Shown here piece after piece: positions 36,039 to 45,555 of a stretch of DNA of 64,000 bases; the stretch's first letter is position 1; every line of letters starts with the position of its first letter. Where the stretch lies: assembly GCA_022447665.1 (NCBI GenBank), contig JAKVAQ010000003.1:39159-103158 (forward strand), written 5' to 3'. Both the position numbers and the translations under genes were made by a program. Under the pieces are notes generated by a model. That model was given only the letters and a program-made list of their open reading frames with translations. It did no database searches and was not told where the DNA came from. The DNA is from Crocinitomicaceae bacterium. GTDB lineage: Bacteria > Bacteroidota > Bacteroidia > Flavobacteriales_D > Crocinitomicaceae.

Positions 36039-37952
36039 TTAGGCCTTTAAAGACTCTAATTCAAGTGAAGCCTCTTCCCACTTCTGCATAACATTTTCCA
36101 AATCAGCCTCAAGTTTTTGAAAATTGGCTACAATGTCATCATAGTTTTCAGCTCCTATTGCAGCCGCAGATTCCATCTTGATTGTTTCTTTCTTCAGTAA
36201 ATCCTCAAGTTCATCAATCTTACGTTCGTACTTTTTAATAACTTTTTCTGCCTCCTTAATTTTCGCCTTTTCTTCCTGAAGTTGTGCTCCTTTCTTTGAA
36301 GCTTTTTTTTCCAGGGTATTCTTCTGCTCTGCTATAGGAGCAGATTCTTCTTTAATACGCTGAAGGAATTCATTAACGCCAAAATAATGTGTACGAATTT
36401 TCCCGTTTTTAACTTCCCAAATTTTATTACTAAGGCCATCGAGAAAATCACGGTCATGGGATACGAGAAGCAAGGTTCCTTCATAAGCTTTCAACGCTTC
36501 TTTTAAGATTTCTTTACTTTGAATATCAAGGTGATTCGTAGGCTCATCCATTATCAGCACATTATAATCATGAAAGAGTAACTTACAAATAGCCAATCTT
36601 GTACGCTCTCCCCCAGATAGTACTTTAACCTTCTTGTCTATCGCTTCTCCACCGAATAAGAATGCCCCTAAAATTTTTCGTATATCTTTTCTCTTCTCAC
36701 CCGTTGCAATAGCATCAATCGTATCAAACACTGTTGCCTCTTGGTCTAATTTTTCAGCCGCGTCTTGAGCGAAATATCCGATTGATACATTATGACCTAA
36801 TTCTATTTCACCTGTACTGGAGACATCCTTGGTTATACATTTTAACAATGTGGACTTCCCTACTCCATTCGGGCCTAGTAATGCGATTTTTTCTCCACGA
36901 GTTAGAATTACTTCTAGGTCATTAAAAATCCTTTTCTCTCCAAATTTCTTTTCGAGATTTTTAATGTCTAAGACTTTCTTGCCAGAAGCTGTTTCAACGG
37001 TAAACTTTAAACTAAAGGCTTGTCGTTCAATATTGTCTATTTCAATTCGCTCCATTTTGTCAATCTTTTTTAATAAAGATTGCGCAAAGGCCGCCTTATT
37101 TGCTTTAGCACGATACTTATTGGCCAAGTCTTCCATTCGCTTAATTTCACGATCTTGGTTTTTCTTGGCACGCATAGTACGTTCAATTTCTTCTTGATGG
37201 AGCACCAGGTATTTCGAATAATTACACTTATAATCGTACAAACGCTGATTAGCTATTTCAATGGTTCTGTTCGTTACATTATCTAAGAATCTTTTGTCGT
37301 GAGAAATAAGAACTAGTGCTCCTGTGTAATTGATTAAGTAATCCTCTAACCATTGGATAGAGACAATGTCTAGGTGATTTGTAGGCTCATCTATCAACAA
37401 AACTTCTGGCTCATTTACCAATAGTTTTGCTAATTCCGCTCGCATTTGCCAACCACCACTAAACTCATGCAATTGTTTATCAAATTCTTCAGGAGCAAAC
37501 CCAAGTCCTTTTAATACAAGCTCTACACGTTCCTCCAGATTATATGCACCTAAAAGATTTAATCGTTCATTAAGCTCCGCTACTTCGGTAATTAAGTCTA
37601 AGTATGATTCAGATTCATAATCTGTACGTGTAGCAAGCTCATTATTTACGATCTCAAGCCGGTCGTTAATTTGAGATATTTCTTCGTTGGACTTTAAAAG
37701 GTAATCTTTAACTGTATTATCCTTAAGCACTTTAATGTCTTGTGTAAGGTATCCTATTCTACACCCCTTCTCTTTAGTAACACTGCCTTCAGAAGGCTTG
37801 TTTATGCCGGCGAAAATGCCTAAAAGTGTGGATTTACCAGCACCATTTTTACCAGTAAGGCCTATTTTATCTCCTTTATCAACAAATAAAGAAACGTCTT
37901 TATAAAGATAACCTTGAGGAAGGTGGTATGAGAGATTATTTAAACGAATCAT
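36039..37952 (-). CDS. ABC-F family ATPase
   Basis: A 637-residue soluble protein with two ABC domains and no membrane part. The Walker A motifs are TGKNGAGKST (33-42) and GPNGVGKSTL, and both signature motifs are present (EFSGGWQMRAELA and VLSGGERTRLAIC). A charged linker lies between the domains, and a C-terminal coiled coil (about 540-637) is of the Uup type. ABC-F proteins act on ribosomes; Uup-like members may also bind DNA. It ends one base from the convergent acyltransferase gene and has its own consensus promoter. Confidence 0.9.
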   Translation of the reverse strand: MIRLNNLSYHLPQGYLYKDVSLFVDKGDKIGLTGKNGAGKSTLLGIFAGINKPSEGSVTKEKGCRIGYLTQDIKVLKDNTVKDYLLKSNEEISQINDRLEIVNNELATRTDYESESYLDLITEVAELNERLNLLGAYNLEERVELVLKGLGFAPEEFDKQLHEFSGGWQMRAELAKLLVNEPEVLLIDEPTNHLDIVSIQWLEDYLINYTGALVLISHDKRFLDNVTNRTIEIANQRLYDYKCNYSKYLVLHQEEIERTMRAKKNQDREIKRMEDLANKYRAKANKAAFAQSLLKKIDKMERIEIDNIERQAFSLKFTVETASGKKVLDIKNLEKKFGEKRIFNDLEVILTRGEKIALLGPNGVGKSTLLKCITKDVSSTGEIELGHNVSIGYFAQDAAEKLDQEATVFDTIDAIATGEKRKDIRKILGAFLFGGEAIDKKVKVLSGGERTRLAICKLLFHDYNVLIMDEPTNHLDIQSKEILKEALKAYEGTLLLVSHDRDFLDGLSNKIWEVKNGKIRTHYFGVNEFLQRIKEESAPIAEQKNTLEKKASKKGAQLQEEKAKIKEAEKVIKKYERKIDELEDLLKKETIKMESAAAIGAENYDDIVANFQKLEADLENVMQKWEEASLELESLKA

Positions 37953-37968
37953 GATTTAAAATCTGCCG

Positions 37969-37998
37969 CAAAGGTAGAAATAAAAAAAGGGCCAACAA
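37969..37998 (-). promoter_or_regulatory. Consensus promoter of the ABC-F gene
   Basis: On the minus strand TTG (37998-37996), exactly 19 bases, TACCTTTG (37976-37969): full agreement with the Bacteroidota TTG-N19-TAnnTTTG consensus. The -7 element ends 16 bases before the ATG. The -33 box lies in the loop of the gldM2 terminator. Confidence 0.7.
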
Positions 37999-38015
37999 TT
38001 TCTTGGTGACCCTTT
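37982..38015 (-). terminator. Terminator of the gldN2-gldM2 unit
   Basis: Minus-strand arms AAAGGG-tca-CCAA (38015-38003) and TTGGCCCTTT (37995-37986) pair with a three-base bulge and are followed by seven T residues. It begins 23 bases after the gldM2 stop. Confidence 0.6.
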
Positions 38016-38037
38016 GCGCATAGAAAATTAAAGTTAA

Positions 38038-39741
38038 TTATCGGACGGTATAAACTGCTGCACGTCTTTTTATATCCCCATTTGGATATCTCACCTTAGT
38101 CATAAAGGTTACAGTACTCCCTACCGCAGCATTTCTTAATAATGTTTTTGCTTCCTGTGATAATGTTGGTCCATTTCCTTTAGCTTCACGCGGAGCTCCA
38201 GAAACAGATAAAGTCCAACTAACTACAGAAAAACTGGCGTCTAATGGTACTGAAGGTGGGTACTTTGGAAATAACCTAGTCTGAGCTGCCAATTGATTCC
38301 TCGAAATTTCACTTCCACTTTCTATTTGTCCTAAATAGATTGTTGGTTTAGGCATAGGCAATACTCTAAAATTCATTGTTCCAAGATTAACACTTGTACC
38401 ATCTTCGTTTCTTCCAACAACCGTAATACTCGCTGTTCTACCCGATCCAGGCTCAGCATAGTATTTACCCCCCCGTTGAACTATTTGACAATTATTTCCT
38501 TTCAGTGAAATTTTATCTTGAGGATAACCTGATGCTGTTCCTAGTACTTCGTTCTCAGGGTATCCTCTATAGAGAACATTTAGCTTAGGTAATGATACGA
38601 CACCCATAGGTTGCCCAACAGTATAGGCAAACTGCCAATCTTTCCATGAAATATCACCTTGTTGCTCAACACCAATTTGTCCGGTTACAGTATGTTGGCC
38701 TGGTGAACTGCTATTTAATGATATTCCTCCAGTTGTTGTTTTCCAATTTCCAGGGATAGTATCATCTATTCCATACCTAATCTGTGCTACATTGTTCGTA
38801 TCTATCGCAGCTATTAATACCTGTAGATTCATGGAATCACCTTGATTTATATACGATGCTCCTGCAAATGGTAAGGGCTCAATCTTATTGAACTTAAACA
38901 TTGGAGCATCAATCTTTGCCAGCATATACTCAGCCGCCAAAGCTTCTGCATTTTTTACGTCGAGTTTTAGTGAGGTAAACAAAGCTGCAGCTGCCACAAT
39001 TGGCGCATGATCAAACATTACAGACGACCAAGGCATTAACTCCTCATCATGTGAGTGAGAAGGAATCATTTCTGGGATGGTCAAACTTTGATAAAACTGG
39101 CGTAGTTTGGCCGTATCTTTTGAATTGGCTGTCTTAAAAGCTTCCTGTAATCCAGCCACATCCGAAGGTGCTTGAAAAGTATATGATTTTGAACCTTCTT
39201 TATACGTTCCCATTTCTGCACATACTTCATCTCTAAAGCTATGTATCATTGCTATAATGTTCATCCCTCTATCGTTTGGTTGCTTTGGATTCCCACCTAC
39301 GAAAAGATTTGTAGGTATATCGTAATTATCCATTCCTGATATTTTCATAAGAGGTTTTAACTTGATAATGTTTCCATCATCATCCTTTTCTTCAATCCAA
39401 TCCTCGCCTTCACTCTCTTTTATCATATCATTACACTCATTTAATAGGAACCCTACAATTGAGGCGGTCTTGCTTTTAAGCGTTATCGCCTTATTTTCCC
39501 AATACACAAGTTTTTCTGTATTCCCATTAATTGCATTTAAAGCAGCTCGCTTTTGACTAAATCCGAAATAGACATCTCCTGATTTATTGTCGATAATTTT
39601 ATTACTCGCCTCGAGCTTATCATTAATTGTTATGAAAGCTGATACGATTTGTTTTGATACGTTAAGTGCAAGTAATGCCGTTAGCACTAAGTACATCATT
39701 CCGATCATTTTTTGTCTTGGTGTTTCTTTTCCTCCTGCCAT
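38038..39741 (-). CDS. GldM paralogue (GldM2)
   Basis: A 567-residue protein with the full GldM plan: a single N-terminal membrane helix (about 12-33), a helical periplasmic D1 domain, then beta domains D2-D4 (VGQPMGVVSLPKLNVLYRGYPEN and LPMPKPTIYLGQIESG mark the D2/D3 and D3/D4 regions), ending in the usual D4 fold. The first 33 residues equal those of GldM at 42873-44609, including Arg9, the residue reported to face the GldL glutamates. About a dozen codons in this stretch differ synonymously, so it is an old, selected copy. It is last in the unit gldN2-orf139-orf139-gldM2. Confidence 0.85.
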   Translation of the reverse strand: MAGGKETPRQKMIGMMYLVLTALLALNVSKQIVSAFITINDKLEASNKIIDNKSGDVYFGFSQKRAALNAINGNTEKLVYWENKAITLKSKTASIVGFLLNECNDMIKESEGEDWIEEKDDDGNIIKLKPLMKISGMDNYDIPTNLFVGGNPKQPNDRGMNIIAMIHSFRDEVCAEMGTYKEGSKSYTFQAPSDVAGLQEAFKTANSKDTAKLRQFYQSLTIPEMIPSHSHDEELMPWSSVMFDHAPIVAAAALFTSLKLDVKNAEALAAEYMLAKIDAPMFKFNKIEPLPFAGASYINQGDSMNLQVLIAAIDTNNVAQIRYGIDDTIPGNWKTTTGGISLNSSSPGQHTVTGQIGVEQQGDISWKDWQFAYTVGQPMGVVSLPKLNVLYRGYPENEVLGTASGYPQDKISLKGNNCQIVQRGGKYYAEPGSGRTASITVVGRNEDGTSVNLGTMNFRVLPMPKPTIYLGQIESGSEISRNQLAAQTRLFPKYPPSVPLDASFSVVSWTLSVSGAPREAKGNGPTLSQEAKTLLRNAAVGSTVTFMTKVRYPNGDIKRRAAVYTVR

Positions 39742-39836
39742 GATTTATTTGTTTTGTGGTTTTGGAGATAGAATATCACCAGGAAAAAAAAGTAACAGAA
39801 AAATTACAACCTTGGTAAAAACCGAGACTCAAAAAA

Positions 39837-40256
39837 TCACCTTAACACACTGAAATAATGTGTTTTAGTTAAGGTGTCAGATTTGTATATAAATCTTAAA
39901 TAAATCATTCCTGATCGGCCGGCAGAATTAATCAAAATGAATCTTGCAGGATTTGATAACTTGCCACCACCTTGAATTTTACCAATTCTAGCAGCTCCAA
40001 CAATAGTTATTGAACCTTCTACGATTTCACATTCTACTTCATTGCCAAATTGGTCTATCCTAAACACATTTACGTGAGTTGCATCTCGTATTGAGTCAAG
40101 TTGGTTCTGTTCTTTGAGCACGTATGCATCCAACTTTATTTTAAAGCTTACAAAGCTAGATTCAACAACATTAATGGTATTTGAACCCAGCTGCATCGCA
40201 TATGCATAGGCACTGAATAAGTTAAAAAATGAAAGGATTAAAAATAGAAATCTCAT
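39837..40256 (-). CDS. Small exported protein resembling a free-standing GldM D4 domain (copy 2)
   Basis: A 139-residue protein with a signal peptide (about 1-20, ending in Ala-Tyr-Ala). Its last 60 residues align almost without gaps with the GldM C-terminal domain: a strand ITIVGAARI, then GGGKLSNPARFILINSAG, then IYLRFIYKSDTLTKTHYFSV, matching in order the GldM pieces LTGAPREVSG, ALNSQATSMLKNAKKG and VSFMCTV. The N-terminal half has a KIKLDAYVL strand. The assignment is by eye and is inference. The start overlaps the stop of the previous gene by one base. A 95-base gap precedes gldM2. Confidence 0.6.
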   Translation of the reverse strand: MRFLFLILSFFNLFSAYAYAMQLGSNTINVVESSFVSFKIKLDAYVLKEQNQLDSIRDATHVNVFRIDQFGNEVECEIVEGSITIVGAARIGKIQGGGKLSNPARFILINSAGRSGMIYLRFIYKSDTLTKTHYFSVLR

Positions 40257-40675
40257 TAAGAAATAACTCTAAAACTCATACCCCGGGTAAGTGTATCGCC
40301 TTCGTACAAATGTTTTACAACAATAGATACTGCTTTGTTTTTAGACTGTTTGAGCAATCCTTTTGCTCTATCTGATAGCATTCCTTCTTCTTCTATTTTA
40401 GAGGAGGCCGCTATACCCGTAACTGTTAAGGTTCCACTAACCACTTTATAAGTGTAGGTAATCCCGTCTTCATCAATACCCCAAACTTCTGCATGATCAT
40501 ACACCAATACGGAATCAAAAGGAACATTTTCCGATGTTTTATATGGTCCAAATCTAACTTCTAGATCAATGCGTTTTTTTGCCGCGTCAGATAAATACCT
40601 TCCTGCATTGGACAGGCACATAGGATATAAATGAGATGAGATCAGTAAAAAGGATATAAAGCCCATATATTTCAT
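40256..40675 (-). CDS. Small exported protein resembling a free-standing GldM D4 domain (copy 1)
   Basis: A 139-residue protein with an N-terminal signal-like segment (about 1-20). The C-terminal half (GTLTVTGIAASSKI, then EGMLSDRAKGLLKQSKN, then VSIVVKHLYEGDTLTR) has the same order of elements and length as GldM D4. It also resembles the next gene product: both are 139 residues, and both have a VWGIDEDG- or VFRIDQFG-type turn before the first D4-like strand and a GDTLT- or SDTLT-type turn near the end. They look like a tandem duplicate. I know no named family for it. It starts 43 bases after gldN2. Confidence 0.6.
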   Translation of the reverse strand: MKYMGFISFLLISSHLYPMCLSNAGRYLSDAAKKRIDLEVRFGPYKTSENVPFDSVLVYDHAEVWGIDEDGITYTYKVVSGTLTVTGIAASSKIEEEGMLSDRAKGLLKQSKNKAVSIVVKHLYEGDTLTRGMSFRVIS

Positions 40676-40718
40676 GAGGTGCGTTTACATGAATGAATAT
40701 AGGCATTTCTTATATCAT

Positions 40719-41723
40719 TTAATAGCTCCAGAGATCATGTTCAAAAGTGAAAATTTCCTCCCTTATTTTTTCAGACTCTAAGAGAGCATTTATACCTGCG
40801 CTATAAGAGTCTATTTTTCTGTCATACAAATTTGATTCTTTCGATATGTAACTATGAAACATACGCTTCCAGAAAAGATCATCAAAGGACATTCTTTGTG
40901 CATCATTATGACGATTTGAAACATAAAAATTCTGAAAAACATATCTACACTCGGGAAAGTATAACCAAAACATTTCTCGTATACCGGTTATAGCATCTGT
41001 ATTTCGATCACGCTTATAACGCATGGGAGCGATACCAATAATTCTACAATCCATTACAGAGCGTTCCTTATCGAAAAACCAATCTTCCTTTAGCTTATAA
41101 GCGATTATGTCTTTAGATTCAAAATAAAAGGTATCTCGAGGCACATATTGTGTTATACGTTCTCCATTAACAACTATGACGGAATCTTCACCATCCACCC
41201 CTGTTAATGCAATATCTGTTTCCGGACCTAACATCGTCAAGTACTCGACCAATTTGAGTCTGAAAATACTATCATTATAAAAATTTCCGTTTGGTTGATC
41301 TGAAGTGATGGGATATTTAAACCCGTCCCCATCCCAATGATTAAAAGCTATAGGATGGTAAGGACTATATAAGGTAAGATCACCAGACATAATATAATAT
41401 CGGATAATGGTCCAAAGGCTCCATGCATTATTATTCCTGAACCAAATACCATTACCCACATCAATTTCATCCAATGGATAATATAAAGGATGGTTAAACT
41501 TCTGACGTAAATCTATTACGCGCCAAACACGTTTACTCCACATTACATCAGCTTCGCGCACATACTCTTGGTGAATGACCTTCTTTGTAGGAATATGTTC
41601 TTGTGGATAGACTCCATCAAGCACACCTACCGATGGATTTCCGATTGGTCCACGGATAATATTTGTTTGAGATAGAGAGAGAGTTAAACAGAGGACAGAA
41701 AATAATACTGTAATAGTTTTCAT
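40719..41723 (-). CDS. GldN paralogue (GldN2/GldO-like)
   Basis: A 334-residue exported protein (signal peptide about 1-19) that matches GldN at 41826-42836 over its whole length. Stretches such as VWRVIDLR, FNHPLYYPLDEIDV, GDLTLYSPYHPIAFN and EDWFFDKERSV are shared. It differs mainly in the middle (around residues 165-200) and near the N-terminus. GldN forms the periplasmic ring with lipoprotein GldK. In Flavobacterium johnsoniae a GldN paralogue, GldO, lies beside gldN and partly replaces it, so this gene may be the equivalent. A terminator separates it from gldN, so it is the first gene of a separate unit. Confidence 0.85.
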   Translation of the reverse strand: MKTITVLFSVLCLTLSLSQTNIIRGPIGNPSVGVLDGVYPQEHIPTKKVIHQEYVREADVMWSKRVWRVIDLRQKFNHPLYYPLDEIDVGNGIWFRNNNAWSLWTIIRYYIMSGDLTLYSPYHPIAFNHWDGDGFKYPITSDQPNGNFYNDSIFRLKLVEYLTMLGPETDIALTGVDGEDSVIVVNGERITQYVPRDTFYFESKDIIAYKLKEDWFFDKERSVMDCRIIGIAPMRYKRDRNTDAITGIREMFWLYFPECRYVFQNFYVSNRHNDAQRMSFDDLFWKRMFHSYISKESNLYDRKIDSYSAGINALLESEKIREEIFTFEHDLWSY

Positions 41724-41780
41724 GAGTTCTGTTTTACAAAATAACCCATGAAATGAATTTTGTTACTGGATATTGGATAT

Positions 41781-41807
41781 AAAAAAACCCCGCTTTTCAG
41801 CGGGGTT
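41781..41807 (-). terminator. Terminator of the porP-gldKLMN operon
   Basis: Perfect nine-base arms (41799-41807 and 41786-41794) around a four-base loop (GAAA when read on the minus strand) are followed by T residues (41787-41781) on that strand. It lies 19 bases after the gldN stop and before gldN2. Confidence 0.88.
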
Positions 41808-41825
41808 AAATTTTATTAAGATCAT

Positions 41826-42836
41826 CTAGAAACTCCAGAGGTCATGCTCGAAGGTAAAGATCTTTTCTTTTATACGTTCGGATTCAAGCAAGGCATCGAC
41901 TCCCGCTTTATAAGAGTCTATTTCACGATCGTACAAGTTAGATTCTTTATCGATATAACTTTGGAACATGCGCTTCCAGAATAAATCGTCGAACGACATT
42001 CTTTGCGCATCATTGTTTCTATTCTGAACAAAGAAGTTTTGGAAAACATATCTACACTCTGGAAAATATAACCAAAACATCTCTTGTTGCTTGATGATAT
42101 TATCATTTTCATCCTTGTCATACCTCATTGGGGCTATTCCAATTATACGTACATCTAAAACTGATCTTTCTTTGTCAAAGAACCAATCCTCTTTTAATTT
42201 ATAAGCGATGATATCCTGAGACTGATAATAGAACGTATCACGAGGAGGATAGATCGTCTCTATTGTTCCATCAGGAAGTGTAATCGTTGAATCTTCACCC
42301 CAAATGTTAGTCAAGGCAATATCAGATTCAGGACCTAGCTTAGCTAAATACTCCGTAAGTCTCTCTCTGAATTTAGGATCATTGTAATAATTACCACCTG
42401 GATTCTCAGATACAATTGGATACTTAAACAAGTCACCATCCCAGTTGTTAAAAGCAATTGGGTGATAAGGACTGTAAAGCGTTAAGTCCCCCGTCAAAAT
42501 GTGATGACGAATAACTGTCCAAAGACTCCAACGAGTAGTGTTCTTAAACCAAATTTGGTTGGGAACATCAATCTCATCTAAAGGGTAATATAAAGGATGA
42601 TTGAATTTCTCGCGTAAATCAATTACTCTCCAAACACGTCTACTCCAAGTAACATCAGCTTCACGAACATACTCGTAAGGCACTACCTTTTTAGTAGGGA
42701 TGTGTTCCTGTACATAAACTCCATCTAATACTCCTGGTGAAGGGTTTGAGATAGGCCCTCGGATATCTTCCTGAGCAAATCCAACTGTAAATAACCCTAC
42801 AGCTATCAGAACTATTAATCCTCTCATCGCTTTCAT
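41826..42836 (-). CDS. gldN: T9SS/gliding ring protein GldN (PorN)
   Basis: A 336-residue exported protein with a signal peptide (about 1-21). It has the GldN pattern: DGVYVQEHIPTKKV near the N-terminus, READVTWSRRVWRVIDLREK, NHPLYYPLDEIDVP, and a C-terminal MFWLYFPECRYVFQNFFV. With GldK it forms large rings under the outer membrane and contacts the tip of GldM. It follows gldM by 36 bases and is the last gene before the terminator. Confidence 0.93.
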   Translation of the reverse strand: MKAMRGLIVLIAVGLFTVGFAQEDIRGPISNPSPGVLDGVYVQEHIPTKKVVPYEYVREADVTWSRRVWRVIDLREKFNHPLYYPLDEIDVPNQIWFKNTTRWSLWTVIRHHILTGDLTLYSPYHPIAFNNWDGDLFKYPIVSENPGGNYYNDPKFRERLTEYLAKLGPESDIALTNIWGEDSTITLPDGTIETIYPPRDTFYYQSQDIIAYKLKEDWFFDKERSVLDVRIIGIAPMRYDKDENDNIIKQQEMFWLYFPECRYVFQNFFVQNRNNDAQRMSFDDLFWKRMFQSYIDKESNLYDREIDSYKAGVDALLESERIKEKIFTFEHDLWSF

Positions 42837-42872
42837 ATTCCTAATATTTATTTGTATAACAAAAGTTTCTAA

Positions 42873-44609
<1,737 letters not shown>

Positions 44610-44653
44610 GTGTTTTTAATTTTTTATGATTAATAATTCACAACAAGATTCGC

Positions 44654-45496
44654 TTAGTCGCGGTTAATTGTCATAGCTTTAAGCATGTTTCCGTAAACTT
44701 GATTTAAGTCCGTCAAATTCTTAGATAACATCGCCATGTTTTCTTTGTACAATTTAGTATCTTCAACAGAATCACTCAAGTTCTGCATCATTTCAGTAAC
44801 TTGATTTTGAAATTTCTCAGTTGCTTCTAAGTGGTTAGAAGAACCTTTTAATTGTAACTCATAAACGTTGTTCAACGCAGCTAAGTTTGTAGAAACTTTT
44901 TGTAGTTGCTCTCCGAAAGAAGCTCCGTCTTCTGCTCCTGCAGTAAGACCTAATAAAGATGAAGAAGCTTTTTCATAAGTTTCAGATAAGTTTGCCACTT
45001 TTTCTGAAGCGCCTTCTAATGAAGCAACATATGAATCAGTTGCCGCGGCAGCTGATGTAACAGCTTTTAAACCATTAGCATTATCACTCAATGAACGCAT
45101 GCCATCGCCTAATCTCTCAAGTAGCTCAGCATCAATCTTCGCTTCTTCTAAAAGATTATCTAAGTGCTCAGTGATGCCTGTTCCGGCAGCACCTCCGCCA
45201 CCACCACCGTGGCCACTGCTTGCACCTTTTTCATCAATGTATGCATGTAAATCGAAATCTTCATCATGCGCTAACGCTAATTCAGGGTATACCAACTCCC
45301 ATTTAGGATCTTCATGTAATGGTTCGAATGCCGAGAAGAAGAAAATAACCGCCTCAACCGAAAGTCCGATCACAAGCATCGCACCTGCACCTGGCCAGTG
45401 CATAATTTTAAACATCGCACCAACGATTACAACTGCCGCACCAATACCATATAGCTTGGCCATAAAAGATTTCCATTTTTTAGTTCCTGGTCTCAT
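44654..45496 (-). CDS. gldL: T9SS/gliding motor protein GldL (PorL)
   Basis: A 280-residue protein with two membrane helices near the N-terminus (about 15-32 and 37-57) and a long cytoplasmic coiled-coil tail. The second helix carries Glu48 and Glu58, at the places of the functional glutamates reported for F. johnsoniae GldL (Glu49 and Glu59). A Gly-rich hinge (SSGHGGGGGGAAGTG) follows the membrane part. It is the proton-channel partner of GldM. It is the only GldL in the window although there are two GldM proteins. Confidence 0.95.
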   Translation of the reverse strand: MRPGTKKWKSFMAKLYGIGAAVVIVGAMFKIMHWPGAGAMLVIGLSVEAVIFFFSAFEPLHEDPKWELVYPELALAHDEDFDLHAYIDEKGASSGHGGGGGGAAGTGITEHLDNLLEEAKIDAELLERLGDGMRSLSDNANGLKAVTSAAAATDSYVASLEGASEKVANLSETYEKASSSLLGLTAGAEDGASFGEQLQKVSTNLAALNNVYELQLKGSSNHLEATEKFQNQVTEMMQNLSDSVEDTKLYKENMAMLSKNLTDLNQVYGNMLKAMTINRD

Positions 45497-45555
45497 AGTT
45501 TCCTTGCTTTTTAATTTAACATTTATTTATTTGGTTTATTTTGAGTTCACTACTA

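Noticed and set aside
36829..37197. Plus-strand open frame of 122 residues opposite the ABC-F gene
   Set aside because: Antisense to a conserved ABC domain; no independent features.
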